Shown: positions 1 to 9,397 of the stretch, piece by piece
Position numbering within the stretch: position 1 is the stretch's first letter
How the letters are laid out: each line of letters opens with the position of its first letter
DNA from: Oleidesulfovibrio sp964593925
GTDB lineage: Bacteria > Desulfobacterota > Desulfovibrionia > Desulfovibrionales > Desulfovibrionaceae
Length of the DNA stretch: 64,000 nucleotides
Assembly (NCBI GenBank): GCA_964593925.1
Contig: CAZQKM010000005.1
Location: 38,733 to 102,732, forward strand
Reading direction: 5' to 3'
Made by a program: the position numbers and the translations under genes
The notes under the pieces: generated by a model
What the model was told of the DNA's origin: nothing
What the model saw: only the letters and a program-made list of their open reading frames with translations
The model's database searches: none

Positions 1-530
1 GAGAGGCGCTGCACAAATTGCCCAGTCACCAGGTCGTCATGCGTGGTATTACCCAGTCACCGGAAGGCCGCCGTGTGTTTGGTACGCTTACTGTACGTGA
101 AAACATGCAGCTGGGTGCATTCACATGTAAAAACCAAGCTAGTATTAGACGGAACCTTGAGTGGATATACTCCCTGTTTCCGCGTCTTGCCGAGCGTCGG
201 GAGCAGCTTGCGGGTACACTTTCCGGCGGAGAACAACAAATGCTTGCCATAGGTCGGGCGCTCATGGGGGAACCGCGTATCTTGTTGCTTGATGAACCCA
301 GCCTTGGGCTTGCGCCCATTTTGGTACGATCTATTTTTGAAACCGTGCGCAAGATTAACCAGGCTGGTGTGACCGTTGTGCTGGTAGAACAAAACGCCCG
401 TGCGGCACTCAAGCTGGCAAGCAGGGGCTATGTGCTTGAAGTGGGTAGTATTGCCATGGAAGACTCTGCGAAAAATTTGCTCGCCAACCCTGATGTGCAA
501 AATGCGTATCTTGGGGGAAAAGGCGCATGA
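1..530 (+). CDS. livF: Branched-chain amino acid ABC transporter ATP-binding protein LivF (5' truncated by window)
   Basis: This is the carboxy-terminal part of a LivF ATPase, which powers branched-chain amino acid uptake on the cytoplasmic face of a LivHM permease. The reading frame is open from base 3, so the true start lies before the window; the TTG at 18 is internal. Visible motifs are SPEGRRVFGTLTV, the ABC signature LSGGEQQMLAIGRALM, Walker B LLLDEPSLGLAP and the switch region VVLVEQNARAAL, all typical of LivF rather than LivG. The gene ends in TGA at 528-530. The indolepyruvate oxidoreductase gene follows on the same strand after about 390 bases. Aromatic and branched-chain amino acid or 2-oxo acid metabolism is therefore a plausible shared theme, but this is inference. 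Confidence 0.93.
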   Translation, partial: EALHKLPSHQVVMRGITQSPEGRRVFGTLTVRENMQLGAFTCKNQASIRRNLEWIYSLFPRLAERREQLAGTLSGGEQQMLAIGRALMGEPRILLLDEPSLGLAPILVRSIFETVRKINQAGVTVVLVEQNARAALKLASRGYVLEVGSIAMEDSAKNLLANPDVQNAYLGGKGA

Positions 531-921
531 CAGGATACGATAGGATGTTACAGCCGGTGTATCCTTGGGTATGCCGGTTTTGTTATTGTGCCCCTGATGT
601 TGTACTGCTCCCTGGTGCGGGGCATGCGTTGCGAGCAGACAGGAGACACACTCACAGATATTTTTGCAAGCGGTGCAGGGCAAAAATTATTTTTGACTGG
701 CCCATGGATAGAGCAAAACACATAACAGGGACGTATTCAGGGCTTGCATGCCGGCTTTGTTTCAGCCAATGTCGGTGTGCGTCTGCCGATTGCTGCGGGT
801 AAAGTGGCACGCAGGGATGGCAGGGGCAAGGCAAAGGTCAGGAGGCGGTACCAGCCGTCTACACGCCCGGCAATGTGGTTTGCAGCGGCGAGAGAGAAGT
901 ATTTTTCGGGAGGAATCAAAC
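531..921 (+). other. Gap between livF and ior with an open frame lacking a clear start
   Basis: No convincing gene is seen in these 391 bases. The livF frame stays open after its stop, from 531 to a TAA at 723-725. It would encode a hydrophobic stretch (GYAGFVIVPLMLYCSLV) and a soluble tail ending GPWIEQNT. There is no ATG before the hydrophobic segment, only a GTG at 588 and an ATG at 597 inside it. This could be a decayed small membrane protein or chance. The rest is leader sequence for the oxidoreductase gene, with a strong ribosome binding site GGGAGGA at 909-915. Confidence 0.3.
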
Positions 922-3423
922 GTGAACCCCATTGAACAACTATGTAAAAATGAAGCAGGCAATGCTGTGGTGCTTCAGGGGAACGCTGCTTTTGCGGTGG
1001 GCTGTGTACGAGCTGGCATTCATGCTGTGGACGGTTACCCCGGGACACCCAGTTCTGAAGTTATTGACAAGGGGCTCTCGCAAGTACAGCATATGATTAC
1101 AGTGGGCTGGTCTGTAAGCGAGGCTGTCGCCGCCGGAGTGGGCCATGGGCATACCCTTGCCGGGCGGGACTGCGTGGTTACCATGAAGATACCCGGCCTG
1201 TACCAGGCTGCGGATATATTTACCAGTGTGGCCACATATACGGCGGACCGGGGTGGGCTCATTTATTATATCGCTGCGGATTTTACACCCAGCTCCACGC
1301 AGCATGTCATTGATCCCCGTTACTTATATAAAAGTTGTTTTGTCCCGGTTTTTGAGCCACGCTCGCACCAAGAGCTGCACGAGGCTGCGCTGATTGCTGT
1401 GGAAGTTGCCCGTCGCTTCAACACTCCGGTGGTGATTCAGCCCAGCGGAGCGCTATGTCATAGTGAGGGCCTTGTGCGTCTGATGGCCACAGCAACGCGC
1501 GAGCCGGCACCGGTGTCTGATTTGCGTCAGCACAATTCGTTGCCCATATTTGCTCGTGCCAACTATGATGCAGTAATGGCCCGACGGATGCCCGCTTTGC
1601 AGCAGATGGTGGAGGAAAGTCCGCTTACTGTACACCATAAGGGGGCGGGTAAGCGTGGCGTGATTACCCACGGGGTTAACGCCATGTATATGGATGAATA
1701 CAAAGCGTTGTATGACGGTGACGTGGACATCCTTTCCCTTGGTTTTACCAATCCTTTACCCATGGAGAGAATCCGCCGTTTTTGTGACTCCATTGATGGG
1801 CCGGTTCACGTGGTGGAGGATGGGTATCGTTTTATCCAGGAATCGTGTGCCGCAGCCGGCCTGTATGTGATTGGCAAGGATGAATATAGCAATGTGACCG
1901 AATGGACGCCGGGCAGCATTGCTGCCTTTCTTGGCACAAGCGTGGCTGCTCCGATAGATGTACAGGTGCCCCCTGTTCCACGTCCACCCATGATTTGTGC
2001 GGGATGTCCGTATCGCTTGTTTGGTGATGTGGTGGCTCGCATGAAACGCAAAGGTGAGCTTGAGGCGATATTTGGCGATATCGGGTGTAATACGTTGTTG
2101 TATTTCCTCGGTGCGCTGGATACCGGGCTTGCCATGGGTGCCAGCGAAAGTAAACGTACAGGATACGTATTGTCCAAGCCGGAAGCTGCGGCCAAGTGTA
2201 TCAGCCTGTTGGGAGATGGTACGGAATGCCACAGTGGTATGGATGCCACCCGCAATGCTGTATTTCGTAATGTCCCTGGCGTGAAAGTCGTCCTGGATAA
2301 TGAGTGGACTGCCATGACCGGCGGGCAACCAGGCCCCACATCCCCGGTGAACCTTGCTGGAGATTCCAACCGGTTTGATCTGGTGGCCAGCTTGCGTGCC
2401 CAAGGAGCGCAGGTGGAATTGGTCGATGCCTATGACAAGAAAGCCATTGCCAAGAGCTTACGGGCAGCGTTGCGTGCTGCTGCAGAAGGGGTATTTACCA
2501 CCCTTGTCATCCATGGGGTCTGTATCCGCAAAGTACCGGCTTCGGCCTATGGCCAGAAGCTTACAGTGGACAGAGAGTTGTGTGTGCGTTGTGGTGCATG
2601 CAATATGTGTTCTGGCATCGGCTTGGATGGCGAGGGAGTACCGCACTGGAACAACCTGTGTACGGGGTGTGTGTCCAATAGGCCTGCCTGTCTGCAAATG
2701 TGCCCCAAGGGTGCTATCAGGGTAGATATCGAATGCAGCATGGCAGACTGTACCCCTCAGCCGGAATTGCCAGTGGCTCCTGACTATATTGATATGCCTG
2801 TACTTGCTGAAGATCAGCGGCCGGCGCGTATTGGCATTGGCATTCGCGGTGTGGGCGGGCAAGGCAACTTGTTTTTTGGCAAGGTGTTGGCCCAGATGGC
2901 GTTTATTGCGGGTTATGGCAAGCATAATATTCTGAAAGGAGAAACTCACGGTATGGCCCAGATGGGTGGTCCGGTGATTTCAACATTTGCCTGTGGTGCT
3001 GTGCATAGTATGCAGTTTGTGCCTGGTTCGGCAGATGCTTTGATTGTCATGGAGCAAAGCGAGGTGCTGCGCCCCGGGTTCCTTGATATGCTGCGTTCCG
3101 GCGGTACCGTACTGCTGGCAGAAACCAGCATTGCGCCGCAGGGTTTTGACCCGCAGGATTATCCCACGCCACAGGCTATTGCTGAGGTGCTTGCTCCATA
3201 TGCTGTGGTACGTATTGATGTGCTGCAACTGGCTTTGGCGCTTGGCGATGCACGTGGCCGCTGTGCCAACGTGGTCATGCTGGGAGCGCTGAGCAAGGTT
3301 GCGCCTTTTGATGCATTTCCGGTAGAGGTCTGGCTCCAGGCGCTTAAGAATGTAAGCCCCAAACCTGCGATTTGGACACTCAACCATGCGGCTTTTTTGC
3401 AGGGACGAACACTGGTATGCTAG
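922..3423 (+). CDS. iorA: Indolepyruvate:ferredoxin oxidoreductase, fused IorA-IorB
   Basis: The enzyme decarboxylates aryl pyruvates from aromatic amino acid transamination, coupling acyl-CoA formation to ferredoxin reduction. The chosen start is GTG 922, preceded by GGGAGGA at 909-915; upstream in-frame codons have no protein-like character. The 833-residue product reads in order: an alpha-type pyrimidine domain (GYPGTPSSEV near 40); a TPP-binding domain (ICAGCPYR near 358, GDIGCN near 385, GDGTECHSGMD near 431); two 4Fe-4S motifs (CVRCGACNMC near 553 and a CTGC..C..CPKG cluster near 580-598); and an IorB gamma-type domain from about 637 (GVGGQG near 643, LKGETHGMAQMGGPV). IorA and IorB are often separate genes; here they form one chain. 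A hairpin terminator follows directly, so it is probably the last gene of its unit. Confidence 0.93.
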   Translation: MNPIEQLCKNEAGNAVVLQGNAAFAVGCVRAGIHAVDGYPGTPSSEVIDKGLSQVQHMITVGWSVSEAVAAGVGHGHTLAGRDCVVTMKIPGLYQAADIFTSVATYTADRGGLIYYIAADFTPSSTQHVIDPRYLYKSCFVPVFEPRSHQELHEAALIAVEVARRFNTPVVIQPSGALCHSEGLVRLMATATREPAPVSDLRQHNSLPIFARANYDAVMARRMPALQQMVEESPLTVHHKGAGKRGVITHGVNAMYMDEYKALYDGDVDILSLGFTNPLPMERIRRFCDSIDGPVHVVEDGYRFIQESCAAAGLYVIGKDEYSNVTEWTPGSIAAFLGTSVAAPIDVQVPPVPRPPMICAGCPYRLFGDVVARMKRKGELEAIFGDIGCNTLLYFLGALDTGLAMGASESKRTGYVLSKPEAAAKCISLLGDGTECHSGMDATRNAVFRNVPGVKVVLDNEWTAMTGGQPGPTSPVNLAGDSNRFDLVASLRAQGAQVELVDAYDKKAIAKSLRAALRAAAEGVFTTLVIHGVCIRKVPASAYGQKLTVDRELCVRCGACNMCSGIGLDGEGVPHWNNLCTGCVSNRPACLQMCPKGAIRVDIECSMADCTPQPELPVAPDYIDMPVLAEDQRPARIGIGIRGVGGQGNLFFGKVLAQMAFIAGYGKHNILKGETHGMAQMGGPVISTFACGAVHSMQFVPGSADALIVMEQSEVLRPGFLDMLRSGGTVLLAETSIAPQGFDPQDYPTPQAIAEVLAPYAVVRIDVLQLALALGDARGRCANVVMLGALSKVAPFDAFPVEVWLQALKNVSPKPAIWTLNHAAFLQGRTLVC

Positions 3424-3432
3424 ATTGAAAAA

Positions 3433-3462
3433 AACCGGGGCCTTGTGCCCCGGAGTTTTAAA
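3433..3462 (+). terminator. Intrinsic terminator after ior
   Basis: The stem CCGGGG (3435-3440) pairs with CCCCGG (3448-3453) around a 7-base loop and is followed by AGTTTTA. An A-run precedes it, so it could also work weakly on the other strand. It lies 11 bases after the ior stop codon. Confidence 0.75.
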
Positions 3463-4019
3463 TAGTGAAGAACATAGTGGGCGATATGTTTTTGCCAGTG
3501 GCGAGCTGCAGTTGAGTCCGGGGCATATGAGCGCAGGCAGGGGGTGACAGAGAAAGATACCTTGCATATGCAGGGGAACTCGGTGCCGGACACGTAAGAC
3601 CAGCATCATATTTCCTCGCTACAGACAGCATTTTTTAACCGCGTGGCCATATTTCCTCTACTGCCATATTCCTTTTGGACAGATACCTGTGATGGCTATG
3701 TATCCAGCATTTCCATTTCCCCTGATATGGTTATGAGCATATTGGGGCTGCTGTGGTCGTTGGGGCAGGTTTGTACGGTGGGCAGATGAAAGTTCTTCTG
3801 GAAGGCGGACCTGTTGCCGGGGCGTTTTGAGTAGCCCGCTGCCGCTCCATAGTTGAGAAAATTTTGAGGTGCCTCGCCCTAGGTAGATATTGCCTTGAGG
3901 GCTGCCGAGTGTGCAGGTTGCTGCCTGGTAATGGTGGTGGCCGGTATTTTTGTATAGCGTGTCAAAAAAATGATATGTTTGTAAGTGCCGGGTACATGCA
4001 CAGGCCGTCATGGAAGGTT
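3463..4019. other. Intergenic region without recognisable genes
   Basis: About 560 bases separate the ior terminator from the DUF362 gene. Short open frames occur on both strands but none has protein-like composition, a ribosome binding site or family motifs. It presumably contains the promoter of the DUF362 gene, but no clear -35/-10 or sigma-54 element stands out. Confidence 0.4.
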
Positions 4020-5033
4020 ATGGAAAAAAACATGCAAAACACTTTTGATGATATGGCAGGCCGGGCAGAATTTGTGCCGAATCGGATGCCTGTGGCGCTT
4101 TGCAGGTGTTCCGACTATGCCCGTGCGCGCGTTCAGGATAAGGTTGGGCGAGTGTTGGAATGCGTCGACTGGCGTCCTGCGCGTGGCACTGTGTTGGTTG
4201 TTAAGCCCAATTTATTGCGGGTACAGTCTCATGGGTTATGCTGTACGCATCCCGAGGTGATACGGGCTGCTGTGCTTTATGCCAGGGATCATGGAGCAAT
4301 AGTGACAGTGGGTGATTCTCCGGCCTTTGGCTCGGCTTTGCGCGTGGCAGGAGGGATCGGGTTGGTAGAGGCATTACAGGGGCTTGATGTGCCTGTGGTT
4401 ACGCTTGATGATCCTGTGGTCCACACCTTGCCGTCAGGAATCCGTGTACATATCGCGCGTCGTGCCCTGGAGTGTGATGCCGTGTTGAATGTTCCAAGGC
4501 TCAAGGCCCATTGTCAGATGCGGCTGACGCTGGCAGTAAAAAACATGTTTGGCTGTGTTTCCGGCGTGCACAAGGCATTGGCACATGCGAAACACGGCGA
4601 ACGAGAGAACCGGTTTGTATCAATGCTTGTGGAGCTTGGGCAGGTCCTGCCGCCTACATCTGCCTTGCTTGACGGCATAGTGGCCATGCATCGTACCGGG
4701 CCTTCTGGCGGGAGTCCCTTTGCTTTGGGCTTGTTGGGCGCATCGCAAAGCTGTGTGGCTCTTGATACGTCTATATATGGCATTTTGGGGATGTGCTCAG
4801 AAGAGGTTCCCATATGGAAGGAACTGCAGCAACGGAATCACCCTGAGGCCTTTTTGAGCGGCATACATCTGCCGCTGGATGCTCTGGAAGATTTTGATGC
4901 CAGCGGATTTCGTCTGCCGCAAGTGCTTGATGCGGTGTCTTTTCGCCCTGGCGTGCTGTTGCGCAGCATGGTACGTCGGATATGGTACAGATACGGTCCA
5001 ATGGTACAAAAAGGTATACAGAAGCGCCGTTAA
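4020..5033 (+). CDS. DUF362 family protein
   Basis: The 337-residue product matches the DUF362 family, whose members are often iron-sulfur-associated proteins of unknown reaction. Recognisable elements are the start MPVALCRCSDYARARVQ, VLVVKPNLL, the THPEVIRAAVLYARDHGA block, VTVGDSPAFGS and the core motif VPRLKAHCQMRLTLAVKNMFG. No CxxCxxC ferredoxin pair follows, unlike the longer members of the family. The track frame runs upstream to 3864, but the first 52 codons look non-coding. ATG 4020 or 4032 is the more likely start, with GGAAGG at 4012-4017. The gene stands alone, flanked by gaps and convergent with the chemoreceptor. The function is unassigned. Confidence 0.8.
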   Translation: MEKNMQNTFDDMAGRAEFVPNRMPVALCRCSDYARARVQDKVGRVLECVDWRPARGTVLVVKPNLLRVQSHGLCCTHPEVIRAAVLYARDHGAIVTVGDSPAFGSALRVAGGIGLVEALQGLDVPVVTLDDPVVHTLPSGIRVHIARRALECDAVLNVPRLKAHCQMRLTLAVKNMFGCVSGVHKALAHAKHGERENRFVSMLVELGQVLPPTSALLDGIVAMHRTGPSGGSPFALGLLGASQSCVALDTSIYGILGMCSEEVPIWKELQQRNHPEAFLSGIHLPLDALEDFDASGFRLPQVLDAVSFRPGVLLRSMVRRIWYRYGPMVQKGIQKRR

Positions 5034-5064
5034 TGGTACATGCCGGAATTCTTTAGTGTGATAA

Positions 5065-5116
5065 GAAAAAAAGCATACCACGTGCCTCCAAAGGGGCATG
5101 TGGTATGCTTTTTTAG
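5065..5116. terminator. Bidirectional intrinsic terminator
   Basis: An A-run (5066-5072) leads into a stem formed by GCATACCACGTGCC (5073-5086) and GGCATGTGGTATGC (5095-5108, one mismatch-type G/T pairing), followed by a T-run (5109-5114). The A- and T-runs let it end transcription of both the DUF362 gene on the plus strand and the chemoreceptor gene on the minus strand. Confidence 0.85.
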
Positions 5117-5193
5117 ATATGTTGGCTGGTCGCGTTACTTGTAGATGTTACCCGCTGAGGGATACGTGCAAGCTTTTACAGCTCAGTCCACGA

Positions 5194-6999
5194 CTAGCGC
5201 ATCAGCTTGTCCATCAGGCCGTGCAATACTTTTGTTTGCTCGACGAGGTAGACAATATGTTGTTCAGATTGCTGCGTCATCCGTCCGTTAGTCTGTGCAA
5301 GCATATTGGCCTGCTCAACGCTTCGGGCGATTTCTTCACTGGTGGCAGACTGTTCTTCCGCTGCGGTGGCAATGGACTGCACCTGCCCTGCAACCTCTTG
5401 TGCCATGTGTACAATTTCTTGCAGGATTTCTCCTGATGAGGCAGAAAGAGAGGCTGTGTTGTTTATGGCATTCGAAGCGTATTCCATGGCTTCCACGTTG
5501 GTGCGCGTCAGTTCTTGTATGGCATGGATGCTTGCACCTACTTCCTTGGTAGCGGTCATGGTTTTTTCGGCCAGTTTGCGAACTTCATCAGCTACAACGG
5601 CAAAGCCACGGCCAGCGTCGCCCGCCCGGGCCGCTTCAATGGCGGCATTAAGTGCCAACAGATTGGTTTGATCTGCAATATCGTTGATGACACTTATGAC
5701 CTGGCCTATGGAGTCAGAGCGTTGTCCCAGCTTGTGCATATCGTTTTTCAGGTTGTTGGCCAGCCCCGTCAACTCTTCCATGGCCTGCTTGGTCGATGTG
5801 ACCACAGAGGCACCCTCTAGGGCTCTTTCTCGCGAGTTGTTTGTCTGGTCTGCGGCATCAGAGGCATTTTTGGCCACTTCCATAACTGTGATATTCATCT
5901 CCTCCATGGCAGTGGCGGTCTCTTGAATTCTATGCATTTGCTCCCCGGTGCTGCGACTGATTTCTTCGCTTTGGGCACTCAGGTCATTGGTGGCTTCTGT
6001 AATTGCGGCGACAACATTTTCTAGGTGTTTGGCAGCGGCCAACATACCTTCTCGGGTGGCGGCCTCGGCACGGGCCATGGCCTCTTTGGTCTGTTCTGAG
6101 GCCTCTCTGGCAACTTCAGCCTGTTTGTGCGCTTCGGCTTCTTTAATTTTTACATCTTCAAAGGTGGCAGCCAAGGCTTCGACCATATGGTTCAATGCGT
6201 TTTGCAGCACAGATATTTCGTCATTGCCGGTGACGTGTATTTTGACATCAAGGTTCCCTTGGGCAATTTGTTGTGCTGTGGCAGTTGTGATATGTAGTGG
6301 TTTTATAATACTAGTAATAGTAAGGATAGACAGGGGCAGGATGAAGAAAAGAAGTATGACTGCCGCCCCGAAGGTCAACACCAGTAACTGCCCACTTACA
6401 GCTTCATGGATAGTATCCTGTACATGTGCTCCAGTAGTCTCGATATTGTCGATGTAGACACCTGTTCCCACCCAGTAGCTGGTGCCGGGGAGGGGAACAG
6501 CATATGAGAGTTTGGGCTGGAGGCCCTTACCTGGTTTCTGGTAAGTATAGTGTACAAAACCGCCACCGGCTGAGGCTGCCTTGTACAGATCTCGCACAAA
6601 GTAGACCCCCTTGGGATCTACAGACGACCCCATGTCTGTGCCTACCAGGGCTTCATTAACAGGTAGGGCAACGACAATCGTACCATCAAATACGAAAAAG
6701 TAACCGGACTGGTCATCGCCAAAACGGACGTTTTTGATGGCAGCCTGCAATAAGGCATGGCGGTCTTTTGCGTCCGGTACATCCTTGACCATGTAAGCGA
6801 GCGTCTCGGCGAGGGTGTCCACAGCTATTTGTATTTTCTCTTTTCCTTCTTCAAGCAGCAGAGCTTCTGTCGTTTCGGAAAAAAGCTCTGCGATGTTTTT
6901 TTGAATATAGAGGAATGCAGTAATACTCAAAGGGGTACACAGAAGCAATAGGATAGTGACTGTGGTGATTCGTGAAGATATACTGAAACGCCTGAGCAT
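5194..6999 (-). CDS. Methyl-accepting chemotaxis protein with a Cache sensor domain
   Basis: This 601-residue transmembrane receptor senses a periplasmic ligand and controls the CheA kinase. A first membrane helix lies at about residues 10-32. It is followed by a single Cache (Cache_2-like) domain with the family pattern GYFFVFDG and a YWVGTGVYIDNI ending, then a second helix at about 205-230 and a HAMP domain. A long coiled coil carries the hairpin tip INDIADQTNLLALNAAIEAARAG followed by GRGFAVVADEVRKLAEK. The ligand is unknown; related Cache_2 receptors often sense small organic acids, which would suit the nearby lactate genes, but this is inference. It is convergent with the DUF362 gene across a shared terminator. 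Confidence 0.95.
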   Translation of the reverse strand: MLRRFSISSRITTVTILLLLCTPLSITAFLYIQKNIAELFSETTEALLLEEGKEKIQIAVDTLAETLAYMVKDVPDAKDRHALLQAAIKNVRFGDDQSGYFFVFDGTIVVALPVNEALVGTDMGSSVDPKGVYFVRDLYKAASAGGGFVHYTYQKPGKGLQPKLSYAVPLPGTSYWVGTGVYIDNIETTGAHVQDTIHEAVSGQLLVLTFGAAVILLFFILPLSILTITSIIKPLHITTATAQQIAQGNLDVKIHVTGNDEISVLQNALNHMVEALAATFEDVKIKEAEAHKQAEVAREASEQTKEAMARAEAATREGMLAAAKHLENVVAAITEATNDLSAQSEEISRSTGEQMHRIQETATAMEEMNITVMEVAKNASDAADQTNNSRERALEGASVVTSTKQAMEELTGLANNLKNDMHKLGQRSDSIGQVISVINDIADQTNLLALNAAIEAARAGDAGRGFAVVADEVRKLAEKTMTATKEVGASIHAIQELTRTNVEAMEYASNAINNTASLSASSGEILQEIVHMAQEVAGQVQSIATAAEEQSATSEEIARSVEQANMLAQTNGRMTQQSEQHIVYLVEQTKVLHGLMDKLMR

Positions 7000-7189
7000 G
7001 GGACATCCTTTTATAATAAAAAATAAAAGACCAATTCAGGTTGGATGAAAGACCAGTGGAAGTATATTATTTTATACAACCCTTAAAAATAAATATCACG
7101 GAAAGCACGGCAGTGTCTATAAGTATATTGGGGGGAGGCATACGTTGGCGCCCAAATGGTTTATCTACATAGGTATTTGACAATGCAAT

Positions 7190-7224
7190 GAACCAGAGGC
7201 CACACAGGCGGAGGCCTCTGGTTC
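7190..7224 (-). terminator. Hairpin after lutB
   Basis: An 11-bp perfect stem (7191-7201 with 7213-7223) around an 11-base loop lies about 30 bases after the lutB stop. The downstream sequence on the minus strand has only a short T-rich stretch, so it is a weak terminator or a 3' end stabiliser. Confidence 0.55.
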
Positions 7225-7251
7225 AAAGGACACAAGGTCAGGCTGATTTGA

Positions 7252-9393
7252 TTATTTCAGTTGTTCTGCCAGCAGTTCGGCAATATGGCGGACTTCAATG
7301 TCACGGTCAGAAGATTTGCATCCGCCACGAAGCTGCATGATGCAGCCGGGGCAGTCTGCGACCATTACCCGTGCACCTGTGGCTTGTATATGGTCCAGTT
7401 TTTTATTGAGTAGTTGCTCCGAAAGCTCGGGGAACTTGATGGAATAGCTACCTCCGAAGCCGCAACAGACATCTTCTTCTTCGGCCTGAGCATACTCTGC
7501 GGCCATATTGATGAGATTGCGGGGTTGTTCGGCAACCTGCAGGCCGCGGCACAGGTGACATGAGGCGTGGTAGGCCACTTTGTTGCCGGTGTTGCGGAAT
7601 CGCTCGGCCCGTAGCCCCAGCACGTCGTGGACAAAAGAGCTAAAATCAATGACGCGTGTACTGAATTGTCTGGTACGGATGCCAAGTTCGGATTTGTCAG
7701 CAAGGATGTGCAGGTAGCCTTTTTTCAAATGGGCTGCGCAAGAGGCGCACAGTGTGATGATATAATCATACAGCGTCGGGTCAAAGGCCATGACGTTTTG
7801 TGTGGCGACCTCTGCAGCGGTTTGCTGTTCGCCCATCATCTGTACAGGTAGACCACAACAGCTTTGCTCTGTGGGAAAGTCTACAGCCACTCCGTGGGCA
7901 CTGAGCAGCGATACCGCGGCTTTCAGTTGTTCTGGGTAGACAAAGTCTTGCACGCAGCCCGCAAATAACGCCACACGCAGTTTGGGGGTGGGTATGTTGG
8001 GCCTGATGCTTTTGAATTCGTCGCGGAATGCTTTGTCTGCCACTACAGGCAGGCGGCGAAAACCCTGTTCTTTCATAAACATCAGGGGTAGGTGGCGTAG
8101 GTAGGGGCCTTCCTGTACGGGTTTTTGCGCCCATTTGCCAAAGCGCAGCAGAGTGTGGAAAAATTTGCGATTTTTAAGCACCTTGGCTAGCAGCGTGCTT
8201 TCCAGAGGGCGCTGTCCTTCTGCATGCAGGCGTGCGCGAATGTCCTGAATGAGACGGGGTAGATCAATGCCCCCGGCGCAGACTTCTTTGCAGGCCTCAC
8301 AGTTGATGCAGTTGTATGCAAGATTTTTGGCTTTTTCTGAACCATGGAAGAAATAGGTAAGAATAAGGCCAATGGCGCCGATGTAGATATGTCCCATCTT
8401 ATGGCCGCCCACCAGGCGATACACAGGGCATACGTTGGCACACGCACCGCAACGAACGCACCGCAAGACTTGGGAGTAGAGTGGATCGTCTGCCATGGCA
8501 CGGCGTCCATTATCTAGAAAAACAATATGCATTTCCTTTGTACCCTCTGGTCCGGTAGCGCATTCATTGGCACCAGTAATCCAGGTAACATAGGATGTGA
8601 TGGCTTGGCCTGTGGCGTTGCGCGGCAGAGCTTTGAGGATGCGTAGCGCGTCGTGTATGCTGGGCACGAGTTTGTCAAGGCCGGCCAGCGCTACATGTAC
8701 ACGGGGCAGGGTCGTTACCAGTCGGGCGTTGCCCTCGTTGGTGGCCAAGCCAATGGTCCCTGTAGACGCAATGCAAAAGTTTGCCCCGGAGAGGCCCATC
8801 TCGGCTGTGGCGTATTCTTTGCGCAATTCACGCCGTGCGACTTTTGTCAATTTTTGTGGGTCATGATCCTGTTTCTGTTTGGTCACATCACTGAACAAGT
8901 CCGCCACCTGATAGCGCGAGAGGTGTATGGCGGGCATGACCATATGGGTGGGGCCTTCGTGGCGCATCTGAATGATCCATTCGCCAAGATCGGTTTCCAC
9001 AACCTCAAATGCATCTTCCATGTAGTGGTTGAACTGTGTTTCTTCACTGGTCATGGATTTGGATTTAACAATTTTTTTGACACCGGCATTGCGGGCAATC
9101 TGTGAGATAATTTCGTTGGCCTCTTGCGCAGTTTTTGCCAGATGGACGGTGACACCGCGTTTTTCCGCTTCAGCCTTGAATTGTGCGTACAGGGTGTCAA
9201 TCTGCTGTGCGGCTGCGTCTTTGGCATCGGCAATTTCTGCAATGAGTGCCGCAAGGTCCATATCCTTGAATGCATTGGCGCGACCGGTACGGTATGCGAC
9301 AGCAAATTTATCCATAGCCGTGCGCAGAAATTCGTTATCCAGCGATTCACGTAGTTCGGCGCGGTACTCTTGTAAATTTTTTGCTTTTTGCAT
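7252..9393 (-). CDS. lutB: LUD-domain iron-sulfur lactate oxidation protein (LutB-LutA type fusion)
   Basis: The protein belongs to the L-lactate utilisation (LUD) system, which oxidises lactate to pyruvate through iron-sulfur proteins. The start is ATG 9391-9393, 4 bases after the lutC stop, giving 713 residues; the frame extends upstream into lutC without a better start. The N-terminal half is a LutB-like LUD domain (MSGANFCIASTGTIG-type motif near residues 200-215). It is followed by two ferredoxin motifs, CVRCGACANVC near 312 and CINCEACKEVC near 362. The C-terminal half carries two CCG-type domains (EQSCCGLPVQM and DVCCGFGGSYS), the hallmark of LutA or heterodisulfide reductase subunit D. 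LutA and LutB functions therefore seem fused in one chain. With lutC it forms a unit downstream of the por-ack operon. Confidence 0.9.
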   Translation of the reverse strand: MQKAKNLQEYRAELRESLDNEFLRTAMDKFAVAYRTGRANAFKDMDLAALIAEIADAKDAAAQQIDTLYAQFKAEAEKRGVTVHLAKTAQEANEIISQIARNAGVKKIVKSKSMTSEETQFNHYMEDAFEVVETDLGEWIIQMRHEGPTHMVMPAIHLSRYQVADLFSDVTKQKQDHDPQKLTKVARRELRKEYATAEMGLSGANFCIASTGTIGLATNEGNARLVTTLPRVHVALAGLDKLVPSIHDALRILKALPRNATGQAITSYVTWITGANECATGPEGTKEMHIVFLDNGRRAMADDPLYSQVLRCVRCGACANVCPVYRLVGGHKMGHIYIGAIGLILTYFFHGSEKAKNLAYNCINCEACKEVCAGGIDLPRLIQDIRARLHAEGQRPLESTLLAKVLKNRKFFHTLLRFGKWAQKPVQEGPYLRHLPLMFMKEQGFRRLPVVADKAFRDEFKSIRPNIPTPKLRVALFAGCVQDFVYPEQLKAAVSLLSAHGVAVDFPTEQSCCGLPVQMMGEQQTAAEVATQNVMAFDPTLYDYIITLCASCAAHLKKGYLHILADKSELGIRTRQFSTRVIDFSSFVHDVLGLRAERFRNTGNKVAYHASCHLCRGLQVAEQPRNLINMAAEYAQAEEEDVCCGFGGSYSIKFPELSEQLLNKKLDHIQATGARVMVADCPGCIMQLRGGCKSSDRDIEVRHIAELLAEQLK

Positions 9394-9397
9394 GAGC

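Noticed and set aside
1756..2403. Minus-strand 215-codon frame inside ior
   Set aside because: It is a shadow of the coding strand of the oxidoreductase gene.
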